From an uncultured Pelagibacteraceae bacterium (lineage in GTDB: Bacteria; Pseudomonadota; Alphaproteobacteria; Pelagibacterales; Pelagibacteraceae), in NCBI GenBank assembly GCA_902518395.1, contig CABYFX010000009.1, positions 1 to 34,632 on the forward strand: 34,632 bases of DNA, written 5' to 3'. The notes beneath the pieces are model-generated. The model did no database searches. It was not told where the DNA came from and worked only from the letters and a program-made list of their open reading frames with translations. Shown one piece after another: positions 8,553 to 19,000 of the stretch; position 1 is the first letter of the stretch, and every line of letters begins with the position of its first letter. The translations under genes and the position numbers were made by a program.

Positions 8553-10251
8553 ATTTTTTATTTTTGTGTCTTATAATTTTAAATTTATATTCTTTTTGTT
8601 TTAGTTCACTTATCAATTTTGTAAAGTTCTTAAGGTCATGTATGATTAAATTAAATTTGAAATTAATCCTTCCATTAAGTTTTTCTACCATTTCTACACT
8701 TGAAATATTAACAAAGTTTTCACCAATCATGGTTGTTACATCACCCATTTTTCCAGGTTCGTCAGGCAGAGAAATCCAAAGTGTTGTATTATATCTTTTT
8801 TCCTTAATCGGTTTGCTGTTTTCACGGTACTGCCAATAACGTCTAATTGCAGCACGAGCTTTCCCTGTTTTAGTACTCGTTAACCAATGTAATGAGGGGG
8901 AGGCTTTTTTAGAGGTGATAATCTTAACTACATCCCCGTTTCTTAATATAGATTGCAAAGCGCTTTCATTTCCATTTATTTCGCAACCAACAGCAGCATC
9001 TCCGATTTGAGTATGGACCGCATAGGCAAAATCTATTGGTGTAGCATTTTTAGGTAGTTTTATAATTGATCCTTTTGGTGTGAAACAAAAGGCGTTCTCT
9101 TGAAACATTTGAAGTTTTGTATATTCATAAGAATCATCTGGATTTTCGTTTTTATCAATAATTTCAACTAAATCTGCTAACCAATCATACTCCTTCCAAG
9201 TTAAAGAATTAAATTTTTCTGATGATTTATATTTCCAGTGAGAAGCAATACCTCTTTCTGCAAACTCATGCATTTGTTTTGTTCTTAATTGGATTTCAAT
9301 TGGTCTTTTATTTGGTCCAATAATAGCTGTGTGTAATGATTGATATTTATTGATTTTTGGTGATGAGATATAATCTTTAAATTTACCTGGTATACAATTC
9401 CATTTACTATGTAAAATTCCTAAAGCTTTATAGCAATCATCAATATTATTTAAAATAATTCTAAACCCAATAATGTCTGTTATTTGTTCAAGAGAAGTTC
9501 TTTTTTTTTGGATTTTTCTCCAAATTGAAAAAGGAGTTTTCTCTCTTCCAACTATTTTTGGTTCTATATTTTTGTTTTTAAGTATTTCAAAAAACTCATC
9601 AGAAATATTATTAAAGTTAATTAGATTATTTTCTTTAATTTTATCTAATCTGTCTTTTATCAATTTTCTTGCATCTTCATTTAAAACTTCAAAAGAAAGG
9701 TCCTCTAATTCATCTCTTATACGATGCATGCCCATCCTATCTGCAAGTGGCGCATAAATTTCCATTGTTTCTTTTGCTTTTCTAATCTGCTTTTCTTTAT
9801 CAACAACTTTAATGGTACGCATATTGTGCAGTCTATCTGCTAGTTTCACCAGTAAAACTCGGATGTCTTTTGAAGTTGCTAATATTAACTTTCTAAAATT
9901 TTCTGCTTTAGAGTTTGATATTGCTTGATTTTCAAACTCAGAAATTTTTGTAACACCATCAACTAAATCAGCAACCTCTTTTCCAAATTCTGCTTCTATT
10001 GTATTATAAGTTGCATGAGTATCTTCTATTGTATCATGTAGTAAACCAGTAGCTATAGTTGCACTGTCTAGTTTTAACTCAGTTAAAATATTTGCAACTG
10101 CTATCGGGTGAATAATATAAGGTGAGCCCTCATCTCTTTTTTGTTTTTCATGAGCCTTTAAAGCAAAATTATAGGCTTTTGATAAAGTTTCTGGATTAAG
10201 AAACTTATTATAATTTTTTACCTTATTAATTAATTCTTCAGATTTAAGCAT
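8509..10251 (-). CDS. spoT: RSH-family (p)ppGpp synthetase/hydrolase (RelA/SpoT), short form
   Basis: Makes and breaks the stringent-response alarmone. Domains in order: HD hydrolase (about 25-190; H48, HD at 72-73, LADRLHNMR at 137-145), synthetase (about 235-345; GREKTPFSIWRK, YQSLHTAIIGP, catalytic glutamate in IEIQLRT), TGS (about 387-449; CFTPKGSIIKLPKNATPIDFAYAVHT) and a C-terminal ACT-like domain (about 490-563; LPDEPGKMGDVTTMIGENFV). Both active sites look intact, so the enzyme is probably bifunctional. At 580 residues it is well below the usual 700-750: only about 40 residues lie between TGS and ACT, where other RSH proteins have a long helical segment and a conserved-cysteine/zinc-finger region. 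The 3' end overlaps pyrE by 44 bases. Confidence 0.95.
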   Translation of the reverse strand: MLKSEELINKVKNYNKFLNPETLSKAYNFALKAHEKQKRDEGSPYIIHPIAVANILTELKLDSATIATGLLHDTIEDTHATYNTIEAEFGKEVADLVDGVTKISEFENQAISNSKAENFRKLILATSKDIRVLLVKLADRLHNMRTIKVVDKEKQIRKAKETMEIYAPLADRMGMHRIRDELEDLSFEVLNEDARKLIKDRLDKIKENNLINFNNISDEFFEILKNKNIEPKIVGREKTPFSIWRKIQKKRTSLEQITDIIGFRIILNNIDDCYKALGILHSKWNCIPGKFKDYISSPKINKYQSLHTAIIGPNKRPIEIQLRTKQMHEFAERGIASHWKYKSSEKFNSLTWKEYDWLADLVEIIDKNENPDDSYEYTKLQMFQENAFCFTPKGSIIKLPKNATPIDFAYAVHTQIGDAAVGCEINGNESALQSILRNGDVVKIITSKKASPSLHWLTSTKTGKARAAIRRYWQYRENSKPIKEKRYNTTLWISLPDEPGKMGDVTTMIGENFVNISSVEMVEKLNGRINFKFNLIIHDLKNFTKLISELKQKEYKFKIIRHKNKKYAFFKKLFSSFKKN

Positions 10252-10267
10252 TATTATTTATATCATT

Positions 10268-10798
10268 TTATTGAGCAATTTTAATACCCAATAACTGATC
10301 TGAGGTTAAATTTGACATTAAAATGACTATATTTTTATTAAGTTTAGGGTGAACCCAATCTTTATCTAATTCATATAAAGGAAACAGAACAAAATTTCTA
10401 TTATGCATTCTTTTATGCGGAGTATTGAGTTTATGATTTCCAAGTTTTCTATGGATTATTTCACCATTAAAATCAACTATATCAATATCACATATTCTTG
10501 GATGATTTCTTTCAGACTTAGTTCGACCTAGTTTTTTTTCAATTTTTTTTATTTTTAAAAATAATTCAGCTATATTTAATTTTGTCTCAACTAGTAGGAT
10601 AGAATTAATAAAGTTTGGAAAATTTTCATTTGGCCAAGATTTTGTACTGTAAAATTTTGATCTTTTCTTTATATAAATTCCCTCCTCTTGGATTAAATCT
10701 ATAATTTTATTTAAATTTTTTTTCTTGTCTCCAAGATTAGAACCTAATGCTAGATATACAAAATTAACTTGATTTTCTAATATATCTTGCTTTTTCAC
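10268..10798 (-). CDS. folK: FolK, 2-amino-4-hydroxy-6-hydroxymethyldihydropteridine pyrophosphokinase
   Basis: Transfers pyrophosphate from ATP to the pterin precursor in folate synthesis. The 176-residue protein has [15 protein letters not shown] (15-29), the mid motif [22 protein letters not shown], and the signature [12 protein letters not shown] (99-110), whose aspartates bind magnesium and whose arginine contacts ATP. Next comes [20 protein letters not shown], the usual late motif. The first 35 bases of the gene overlap the end of smpB. It sits 16 bases before the RSH gene. Confidence 0.95.
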   Translation of the reverse strand: MKKQDILENQVNFVYLALGSNLGDKKKNLNKIIDLIQEEGIYIKKRSKFYSTKSWPNENFPNFINSILLVETKLNIAELFLKIKKIEKKLGRTKSERNHPRICDIDIVDFNGEIIHRKLGNHKLNTPHKRMHNRNFVLFPLYELDKDWVHPKLNKNIVILMSNLTSDQLLGIKIAQ

Positions 10799-11234
10799 GG
10801 TTCCAATCTCTTGTCTTCTTTGTCAGCCTTTTATCAAATTGTTTTTTACCTTTAGCTACTGCAATTTCTAATTTTGCCTTTCCTTTTAAAAAATACATTT
10901 TTGTTGGCACAATAGTTAAACCATCTTCATGAATTCTACCGATAATTTTATTAATTTCTCTTTTATTCAATAAAAGTTTTCTTTCAGAGTAAGGATTATG
11001 GTTTGAATAACTGGCTTGTTTATAGATAGGTATATGAGAATTAATCAAAAAAATTTCTCCATCTTTATCTACAGCATAAGAGTCTGCTATGTTAATTTTA
11101 CCTGATCTTACAGATTTTATTTCAGAGCCCTTTAAAACTATACCTGCTTCAAACATCTCTTTAAAAAAATAATTAAAAGATGCTTTTCTATTAATTGTAA
11201 TAATTTTTAAACCAGGGGTGGTTTTTTTATTCAT
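10764..11234 (-). CDS. smpB: SmpB, SsrA (tmRNA)-binding protein
   Basis: Binds tmRNA and delivers it to stalled ribosomes in trans-translation. The 156 residues cover the OB-fold core: [20 protein letters not shown] (28-47), then [26 protein letters not shown], and a basic C-terminal tail ([26 protein letters not shown]) that enters the ribosome. Start and end both overlap neighbours (8 bases with dapA, 35 with folK). The dapA-smpB pairing is widespread in alphaproteobacteria. The tmRNA gene itself is not in this window. Confidence 0.96.
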   Translation of the reverse strand: MNKKTTPGLKIITINRKASFNYFFKEMFEAGIVLKGSEIKSVRSGKINIADSYAVDKDGEIFLINSHIPIYKQASYSNHNPYSERKLLLNKREINKIIGRIHEDGLTIVPTKMYFLKGKAKLEIAVAKGKKQFDKRLTKKTRDWNREKARYIRKSS

Positions 11235-12114
11235 TAATTAATTCGGCAGATATAAGCGCTTTTTTAACCTCAGCTTTTGTTTCATCTAAAACTGTTACCA
11301 AAGGTAATCTCACATTATCATCACAGAGGCCGATTAATTTAGCTGCGTATTTAACTGGTGATGGATTGCTCTCAATAAACAAAGATTTATGAACAGGTTG
11401 AAGTTTTTTATCTATCTCTCCAGCCTTTTTTTGCTTATCTTTATCTTCTGATTTTGAAAATTTTTGCATATCAGAACACATTTTAGGAGCTATGTTGGCT
11501 GTAACAGAAATACACCCTACGCCACCTCTTTTATTATATTCATAAGCAAGACCGTCCTCACCTGTTAGTTGGATAAATTCATTGCCAATTTTTTTGAAAG
11601 TCTCATCTACCCTATTCAAATCACCAGTTGCATCTTTTACTCCAACTATGTTCTTCAGTTCAAATAATCTTGCCATAGTATCTACTGTCATATCAATAAC
11701 TGATCTACCAGGAATATTATAAATTATGATTGGTATGCCACATTTGTCATTTATAGCTTTGTAATGCTGATATAAGCCCTCCTGAGTGGGTTTGTTATAA
11801 TAAGGGGTCACTATCAAGGCACCATCTGCACCAGCCTTTTCGGCGTGCTCTGTGAGTGATATGGCTTCTGTGGTAGAATTTGATCCTGTACCTGCTATCA
11901 CTGGAATTTTTCCTTTAGCTTCTTGAATACATAACTCTATAACTTTCTCATGTTCTCTATGCGAAAGAGTTGGTGACTCACCTGTTGTACCAGCTGGCAC
12001 AAGTCCATTTGTTCCATTTTCTAAATGAAAATTAATAATTTTTATATAGGTTTCCTCATCAAGGCTATTGCCTTTAAATGGTGTTACTAAAGCTACATTT
12101 GAACCTTTAAACAT
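11227..12114 (-). CDS. dapA: DapA, 4-hydroxy-tetrahydrodipicolinate synthase
   Basis: Condenses pyruvate and aspartate semialdehyde, the first committed step to diaminopimelate and lysine. The full-length 295-residue TIM barrel begins [13 protein letters not shown] and carries [11 protein letters not shown] (41-51), the tyrosine motif [12 protein letters not shown]132 in IIYNIPGRS, and the Schiff-base lysine K160 in [11 protein letters not shown]. It is the first gene of the long minus-strand train. Only 27 bases separate its start from that of the divergent lytic transglycosylase, so each gene's promoter probably reaches into the other's coding region. Confidence 0.97.
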   Translation of the reverse strand: MFKGSNVALVTPFKGNSLDEETYIKIINFHLENGTNGLVPAGTTGESPTLSHREHEKVIELCIQEAKGKIPVIAGTGSNSTTEAISLTEHAEKAGADGALIVTPYYNKPTQEGLYQHYKAINDKCGIPIIIYNIPGRSVIDMTVDTMARLFELKNIVGVKDATGDLNRVDETFKKIGNEFIQLTGEDGLAYEYNKRGGVGCISVTANIAPKMCSDMQKFSKSEDKDKQKKAGEIDKKLQPVHKSLFIESNPSPVKYAAKLIGLCDDNVRLPLVTVLDETKAEVKKALISAELINE

Positions 12115-12141
12115 AAATATTTATATCATAAGTTACTAAAA

Positions 12142-14328
12142 ATGATTTTTAGAAAATCTAAATTACTACTAACAATTATATTTTTTTTAACCTTTTTTCA
12201 ATCATCATATTCGAATGAAATAATAATACCTAAGAAAAAACCTGCGTTTAAAAGTCAGATAGTAGTTCCTCCTTTAAAACCTGGAACATTTAATGAGAAA
12301 CAAAGTTTAAAAGATGATAAAGATTTACCTAAAGAGATCTTTGGGATTTTATTGCCCCCCAAAAAACCACTTATTGTAAAAAAACAAACATTAAGGACTG
12401 CTAAAAAAACCAGATATTATAGTGAAAGAGATTTTGAATTTGCAAAACAAGCAATTAGATTTATGGAAAAGTCTAATTGGAAAGACGCAAAAAATACCGC
12501 AAAAAAAGCAAGGGCTCAATCGATATATGATTTTATAGAGTGGAGACATCTTCTCACATCGGGAAACAAAGCAAGCTTTTCTGAATATAAAAAGTTTATC
12601 GAAAGAGTTAAAGATTATCCAAGATTTGATAGAATTAAATATCTTGCTGAACATAAAATAAATTTACAAAACCATTCTCCTACAGAAATAATTAATTGGT
12701 TTCAAGGTGATGAGCCATTAAGTGGATATGGTAAAATGATGTTAGGAGAGAGTTTTATTAAAATAGGAAAGTCTGGTGATGGGATAAAATTAATAAAAGA
12801 AGGGTTTATAAATGCAGATCTAAATACAAATAATTTAAAATATTTCAGAAAAAAATTTAAAAATATTTTAGATACTTCAGATTATATAAATAGAGCAGAT
12901 TATTATGCTTGGGAGGGTAAGCATTGGGATCTTAAAAGAGTTATTAGATACCTACCTAGTGAATATCAATTACTTTATACAGCAAGGCAAATATTAATAA
13001 GCAGAGGGTATGGAGTTGATGAAGCAATTAAAAAAGTACCAAAAAACCTTAAGAATGACGCTGGTTTAAATTATGATCGATTAAAATGGAGAAGAAAAAA
13101 AGGACGTGTAGATAGTTCGCTAGAAATTCTTAACAAAATAAAAAACACTGATGAATATTTAGTAAGACCAGATAAATGGTGGAAAGAAAAGTCAATAATT
13201 GGAAGATCTTTAATTTATCAAAAAAAATATAAAACGGCGTATAGAATTATTTCAAATCACGCAATGACAGAAGGCGCGGACTATGCTGAGGCTGAGTGGA
13301 TGAGTGGATGGATAGCACTTAGTTTTTTAAAAGATGCACAACTGGCAGAAGATCATTTTTTAAATTTTTACAACAATGTTAGCTATCCAATTAGCTTATC
13401 TAGAGGTGCTTATTGGTTGGGTAAAACTTATGAAAAAATTGGAGATAAAGAAAACTCAAATAAATGGTTCTTTGAAGGATCAAAATATTTAACAACATAT
13501 TATGGTCAGCTCTCACACATGATAGTGAAACCTCTAGAGAAATTTGAACTAGATAAATTAATGTTTATAGAAGATGATTATGAACAGGAGTTTTTTTCAA
13601 AAAAACTTGTAGCAATTGTTGATTTACTAGATTATTTAAATAAAGATAAATATACAAAACATATATTACGATTTCTCGCAAATGATAATGTAGAAAAAGG
13701 CAGTGAAGCTTTAGCTGCTAAATTAGCTTCAGATATATCACGTTTTGATTTTGCTATACAAGTTTCTAAAATTGCCTCATATCAAAAAAGATTTCACAAC
13801 CAGTTTAATTACCCCATAATGAGTGTGCCAAAATTTGTTGGTGGAAGAAAAATCCCTGATCCAGCATTAATATTATCTATTATCAGACAAGAAAGTGAAT
13901 TTGATACCTCCGCAAAGAGTAGAGTTGGTGCACAAGGATTAATGCAACTTATGCCTTACACAGCCAAAACTGTATCAAAACAAGCCAAGTTAGGATACAC
14001 GAAGTCTAAATTAACAACTGATCCTGAATATAATATTAATTTAGGATCTCATTATATTGCAGGATTAATTAATCAGTATAAAGGTTCCTACCCTTTTGCT
14101 ACAGCTGCTTATAATGCTGGACCTAAGAGAGTAAAGTATTGGAAAAAAATTAATAAGGATCCTCAAAAAAAACAAATAGACTATGTTGATTGGATTGAGC
14201 TTATTAAATTTAAAGAGACTAGAAATTACGTGCAAAGAGTTTTAGAAAATTACAACGTTTATAGGTACATTTTGTCTCAAAAGCCAATATATCTTAAAGA
14301 TTTCTTTAAAAATCAGAAAATGTATTAA
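12142..14328 (+). CDS. slt: Soluble lytic murein transglycosylase (Slt family)
   Basis: Cleaves peptidoglycan between MurNAc and GlcNAc, forming 1,6-anhydro ends, in the periplasm. The 728-residue protein starts with a signal peptide (hydrophobic about 8-22, likely cut near SSYSN), then a lysine/proline-rich stretch (30-80), a long all-helical region that would form the U-shaped superhelix of Slt70, and a C-terminal SLT domain (about 572-715). The catalytic glutamate is E584 in IIRQESEFD, followed by SRVGAQGLMQLMPYTAK, NLGSHYIAGL and ATAAYNAGP. It is divergent from dapA and ends one base before the tRNA-Ser gene on the opposite strand. Confidence 0.93.
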   Translation: MIFRKSKLLLTIIFFLTFFQSSYSNEIIIPKKKPAFKSQIVVPPLKPGTFNEKQSLKDDKDLPKEIFGILLPPKKPLIVKKQTLRTAKKTRYYSERDFEFAKQAIRFMEKSNWKDAKNTAKKARAQSIYDFIEWRHLLTSGNKASFSEYKKFIERVKDYPRFDRIKYLAEHKINLQNHSPTEIINWFQGDEPLSGYGKMMLGESFIKIGKSGDGIKLIKEGFINADLNTNNLKYFRKKFKNILDTSDYINRADYYAWEGKHWDLKRVIRYLPSEYQLLYTARQILISRGYGVDEAIKKVPKNLKNDAGLNYDRLKWRRKKGRVDSSLEILNKIKNTDEYLVRPDKWWKEKSIIGRSLIYQKKYKTAYRIISNHAMTEGADYAEAEWMSGWIALSFLKDAQLAEDHFLNFYNNVSYPISLSRGAYWLGKTYEKIGDKENSNKWFFEGSKYLTTYYGQLSHMIVKPLEKFELDKLMFIEDDYEQEFFSKKLVAIVDLLDYLNKDKYTKHILRFLANDNVEKGSEALAAKLASDISRFDFAIQVSKIASYQKRFHNQFNYPIMSVPKFVGGRKIPDPALILSIIRQESEFDTSAKSRVGAQGLMQLMPYTAKTVSKQAKLGYTKSKLTTDPEYNINLGSHYIAGLINQYKGSYPFATAAYNAGPKRVKYWKKINKDPQKKQIDYVDWIELIKFKETRNYVQRVLENYNVYRYILSQKPIYLKDFFKNQKMY

Positions 14329-14329
14329 A

Positions 14330-14420
14330 TGGCGGAAGAGAAGGGATTCGAACCCTTGGAAGGATTGCTCCTTCGGCAATTTAGCAAACTGCTGGTTTAA
14401 GCCAACTCACCCACTCTTCC
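14330..14420 (-). tRNA. tRNA-Ser(GCU)
   Basis: On the minus strand the sequence folds as a class II tRNA. The acceptor stem is GGAAGAG/CTCTTCC with discriminator G and an encoded CCA (14330-14332). The anticodon arm is GCAGT-TTGCTAA-ATTGC with anticodon GCT, reading AGC/AGU. The long variable arm GAAGGA...TCCTTC is typical of tRNA-Ser, and the T arm is AAGGG-TTCGAAT-CCCTT. It lies tail to tail with slt, one base from its stop codon, and divergent from soxB. Confidence 0.95.
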
Positions 14421-14436
14421 GTTGATACATGTGTAA

Positions 14437-14469
14437 CTTGAAATCATTGAATATTCAATATTAATCAAG
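14437..14469. promoter_or_regulatory. Inverted repeat in the tRNA-Ser/soxB divergent spacer; candidate operator
   Basis: A perfect 14-base palindrome, ATTGAATATTCAAT, occupies 14446-14459. It is flanked by a second, nearly concentric pair, CTTGA at 14437-14441 and TCAAG at 14465-14469. The element fills much of the 64-base spacer between the tRNA-Ser gene and soxB, where the promoters of both should lie, so it may bind a dimeric regulator of the sarcosine oxidase operon. No regulator gene is adjacent. The function is inferred from symmetry and position only. Confidence 0.45.
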
Positions 14470-14484
14470 TAATTTCTTGCAAAT

Positions 14485-15738
14485 ATGAAAAACAAATACT
14501 CTATTTTTTCACTTATAAAAAATGCTTTTTCGCAGCATGAAAACTGGAAGCAAGCTTGGGGCAATCCTGAGCCTAAAAAAGAATATGATGCAGTAATCGT
14601 TGGAGGTGGCGGGCATGGATTAGCTACAGCTTACTATCTTGCAAAAAAACATAATATGAAAAATATTGCAGTTTTAGAAAAAGGTTGGATTGGCGGTGGT
14701 AATACTGGGAGAAATACAACAATCATAAGATCAAATTATTTATGGGATGCTAGCGCTGGATTGTATGACCATGCTTTAAAAATTTGGGAAAATTTATCTC
14801 AAGAGTTAAATTATAATATAATGTTTAGTCAACGTGGAGTAATGAACTTAGCTCATAACCTTCAAGATGTTAGAGACTTAAAAAGAAGAACTCATGCAAA
14901 TAGGTTAAATGGAATTGATGCTGTTTGGTTAGATACAAATCAAGTGAAGGAGTTTTGTCCAATAATAAATATTTCTCAAGATATAAGATATCCTGTGCTT
15001 GGTGGAACTTTACAAAGAAGAGCCGGCACTGCAAGACATGATGCTGTTGCATGGGGTTATGCAAGAGGTGCAGATGCAATGGGTGTGGATATAATTCAAA
15101 ATTGTGAAGTTAAAGGAATAAAAAGAAATGGAGACCAAGTTGAAGGACTTCAAACCGCAAAAGGATTTATCAAAACAAAAAAAATTGGTGTAGTGGCTGC
15201 AGGGCATTCAAGTGTAATTGCTAATATGGCAGGCTTAAAATTACCACTTGAAAGTAAACCATTACAGGCATTAGTTTCGGAACCAGTTAAGCCAATAATA
15301 GATACAGTTGTAATGTCCAATGCTGTCCATGCTTATGTTAGTCAATCTGATAAAGGTGAATTAGTAATTGGAGCTGGAACAGATGCTTACATATCTTATA
15401 CACAAAGAGGAAGTCATGATGTAGTAGAAGGTACGTTAAAAGCTATATTAGAGCTGTACCCTATTTTTAGTAGAATGAAGATGTTAAGACAATGGGGTGG
15501 TATTGTTGACATTTGCCCTGATGCAAGCCCGATCATTAGTAAAACAAATATAAAAGGTCTTTATTTTAATTGTGGTTGGGGAACAGGAGGTTTTAAAGCA
15601 ACACCTGGATCTGGTGATTTATTTGCTCACACAATTGCTAATGATGAGCCACATAAATTAAATGCAGCATTTAATCTTAACAGATTTGTAAGTGGAGATC
15701 TTGTTGATGAACATGGTGCGGCTGCTGTAGCACACTAA
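14485..15738 (+). CDS. soxB: SoxB, sarcosine oxidase beta subunit
   Basis: Catalytic flavoprotein subunit of heterotetrameric sarcosine oxidase, which demethylates sarcosine to glycine and gives hydrogen peroxide and 5,10-methylene-tetrahydrofolate. The 417 residues show a Rossmann FAD motif ([17 protein letters not shown], 37-53), the following [20 protein letters not shown], and [18 protein letters not shown], where H185 matches the histidine to which FMN is covalently bound in characterised enzymes. The C-terminus keeps [16 protein letters not shown], the flavin-closing motif. It heads a four-gene operon B-D-A-G, the standard order, and its stop overlaps the soxD start by one base (TAATG). 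Confidence 0.97.
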   Translation: MKNKYSIFSLIKNAFSQHENWKQAWGNPEPKKEYDAVIVGGGGHGLATAYYLAKKHNMKNIAVLEKGWIGGGNTGRNTTIIRSNYLWDASAGLYDHALKIWENLSQELNYNIMFSQRGVMNLAHNLQDVRDLKRRTHANRLNGIDAVWLDTNQVKEFCPIINISQDIRYPVLGGTLQRRAGTARHDAVAWGYARGADAMGVDIIQNCEVKGIKRNGDQVEGLQTAKGFIKTKKIGVVAAGHSSVIANMAGLKLPLESKPLQALVSEPVKPIIDTVVMSNAVHAYVSQSDKGELVIGAGTDAYISYTQRGSHDVVEGTLKAILELYPIFSRMKMLRQWGGIVDICPDASPIISKTNIKGLYFNCGWGTGGFKATPGSGDLFAHTIANDEPHKLNAAFNLNRFVSGDLVDEHGAAAVAH

Positions 15739-16013
15739 TGTTTGTTATAAATTGCCCATATTGTGGAGAAAGAGACCAGAGTGAGTTTTCATGTGGTGGA
15801 GAAGCACACATTGTAAGACCAAAACAACCTACAGAGCTAAGTGATGATGAATGGGCAGAATATTTATTTATGAGAAAGAATATTAAAGGTGTTCAGTTTG
15901 AAAGATGGAACCATGCTCATGGATGTAGAAAATGGTTTAATATGGTTAGGGATTCATCCAATGACAAAATACATGCAGTTTACAAAATGGGTGAAAAACC
16001 TCCAGCAATTTAA
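15738..16013 (+). CDS. soxD: SoxD, sarcosine oxidase delta subunit
   Basis: Small zinc subunit of heterotetrameric sarcosine oxidase, needed for assembly. The 91 residues contain the expected zinc ligands C6 and C9 in CPYCG, and H59 and C63 in NHAHGCRKWF, in the positions known for this family. Other family marks are RDQSEFSCGGEAHIVRP and DDEWAEYLFMR. It starts in the last base of the soxB stop, and soxA begins directly after its own stop. Confidence 0.97.
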   Translation: MFVINCPYCGERDQSEFSCGGEAHIVRPKQPTELSDDEWAEYLFMRKNIKGVQFERWNHAHGCRKWFNMVRDSSNDKIHAVYKMGEKPPAI

Positions 16014-19000
16014 ATGACCAAATATAGAATTAATAAAACAAAATTTGTTGATCAAACAAAAACTGTTTCATTTACTTTTGACGGTAAAAAATATCATGGT
16101 TTTGAGGGTGACACCCTAGCCTCAGCACTTCTTTCAAATGGCATTCATTTAGTTGGCAGAAGTTTTAAGTATCACCGTCCAAGAGGTATAATGTCATGTG
16201 GGTCTGAAGAGCCAAACGCAATATGCCAAATAAATGATAATACTGATTTAACAGAGCCTAATGTAAGAGTTACAGAAATAGAACTTTATGAAGGATTGAA
16301 AGCATCTAGTCAAAATTGTTGGCCAAGTCTTAACTTTGACATAGGTGGAATTAATAACTTAATATCACCATTTTTACCAGCAGGTTTTTATTATAAGACT
16401 TTTATGTGGCCTAAAAGTTTCTGGAAAAAAATTTATGAACCATTAATAAGATTGTCTGCAGGCCTTGGCAAATCACCTACACAACCAGATCCAGACATAT
16501 ATGATCATAAACATGAGCATTGTGATGTATTAGTTATTGGAGGTGGGATTTCAGGTATTATGTCAGCTAAAATAGCAGCAAAAAATAATTTAAAGACAAT
16601 ATTAATTGAAGATAAAAATACACTTGGTGGATCCACAATTTATCAAAATAATAAAAATTTTATAATAGATAATCAAAAATCAAACGAATGGTTAATGAAT
16701 GAAATATCAGAATTAGAAAAATTAGATAATTTAATAATAAAAACTAGAACAAGTTTGGCCGCTTTTCATAGTTATAACTACCTTTTGGCTAAAGAAAATA
16801 TATCAGATCATTTACCATTAAATAAAAAAAATGGTAGTATAAGACAGAGATTATGGAAAATAAGAGCAGATAAAGTAATTGTTGCTGCAGGTGCAATAGA
16901 AAGACCTCTTATATTCAATAACAATGATAGACCTGGAATTATACTTGCTAACTCCGTTAAAAAATATTTAGATTTTTATGGAGTATCCAGTGGATTAAAT
17001 AATACTATTTTTACCAACAATGATAGTGCTTACGAAACTGCAGTGTCATTATTTGAAAAAGGAATATCAGTAAAGATTATTGATATTAGAAAAAAATCTT
17101 CATCAAATATTGTTAAAAATGCTAAAAACCTAGGAATTGAAATATATTGGAACTCTACAGTGGTAAATACTTTTGGCTACAAAAAGATAAAATCAATAGA
17201 AATTATGAATTTATCAGAAGATGGATCGAATGTTACTGGAAATAAAAATAAAATTCAGTGTGATTGTTTATCAATAAGTGGAGGTTGGACACCGATGGTG
17301 CATATGCATACACAATCAGGAGGAAAATTAGATTTTAGAGAGAGAGATCAAGTATTTGTTCCAAATGAAAAAAGTGAAAATCATATAAATGTTGGATCAT
17401 GTAACGGTGATTTTGAATTAGAAGAAATAGTTAAAAATACAAATAATAAAGTTAAAAAATTTTTAAACATTAATGAAAGTGGTTTTGATAAAATTTCAGT
17501 TTTATGTTCAAAAGAGTTAGAGAAGAAAAACATATGGCTGTTACCAAATACTATTTCAGAGGGTAAAACTAAATCTTTTATAGATTTTCAAAATGATTCG
17601 ACAGCGAAAGATATAAAGTTAGCACTTAGAGAAGGTTTTAAATCAATAGAACATGTAAAGAGATATACAACAACTGGAATGGCAACAGATCAAGGTAAAT
17701 TATCGAATATGCATGCTCTGGGAATTATTGCTGACACAGCTGGAGTAAAAATGGGTACTTTAGGTACAACTACTTTTAGACCACCATTTACACCATTAAC
17801 TTTTGGAGCAATTGTAGGAAGAAGTGTTGGAAAATTTTTTGATGTTGTGAGAAAAACCTCAATTCACGAATGGCACGTGCAAAACAAAGCAAAGTTTGAA
17901 AATGTTGGGCAATGGAAAAGGCCATGGTATTACCCTATTAATAGCGAAAATCTTCATGAAGCAGTTCAAAGAGAAAGTAAAGCTGCAAGAGATAGTGCTG
18001 GAATTTTAGATGCTTCTACATTAGGAAAAATAGATATTCAGGGAACTGATGCTTCTGAATTTTTAAACAGAGTTTATACGAATGCTTGGTCAAAATTAGG
18101 AATTGGGAAATGCCGTTATGGTTTAATGTTAAATGAAGATGGTATGGTTTATGATGATGGTGTAACCACAAGATTGGGCGAAAATCATTATTTAATGACC
18201 ACAACTACTGGTGGCGCAGCAAATGTGCTTTCTAAACTTGAAGACTATTTACAAACAGAATGGCCAGAATTAGATGTTTACTTAACGTCTGTTACTGATC
18301 ACTATTCTACAGCGAGTATTTGTGGTCCAAATTCAAAAAAAATATTGAAAAAATTATTTCCTGATAAAGATTTTAGCGATGAAGCCTTTCCTCACATGTC
18401 TTACCAAGACGCAATAATTGACAAAATTGAATGTAGAATAATGAGAATAAGTTTCACAGGAGAGCTTAGTTATGAAATTAACATAGAGTCAAAATATGGT
18501 AAATCATTATGGGAAAACTGTATCAAGGCAGGAGAAGAATACAAAATTACTCCTTATGGAACAGAAACAATGCATTTATTAAGGGCTGAAAAGGGATTTA
18601 TTATTGTTGGTCAAGACACAGATGGAACTATGACTCCAATTGATCTTCAAATGGATTGGATAGTTAGTAAAAAAAAATATGACTTTATAGGTAAAAGATC
18701 ACTTTATAGAAGTGATACAATAAGAGAGGATAGAAAGCAGCTTGTTGGATTGCTTACAGATGACCCCAATGAAATATTGGAAGAGGGTGCTCAAATAGTA
18801 TCTGAATTAGATAAGAAACCTATCGAAATGATTGGACATGTAACGTCAAGCTATTTTAGCCCTAACTTAAATAAATCGATTGCACTAGCAGTTGTTAAAG
18901 GTGGAAAAAAAATGAAAGGTCAAAAACTTTTTGTTCCTATGGAAAACAAAAATATCAATGTAACAGTTTCAGATTTTATTTTTTTAGATAAGGAAAACAA

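Noticed and set aside
10764..10798. Overlap of folK and smpB as a sign of frameshift or misassembly
   Set aside because: Both proteins are complete with intact motifs; overlapping ends are common throughout this window.
14421..14484. Possible riboswitch before soxB, since SAR11 uses glycine riboswitches
   Set aside because: Only 64 bases are available between the tRNA and soxB; that is too short for a known glycine aptamer, and only the inverted repeat is visible.
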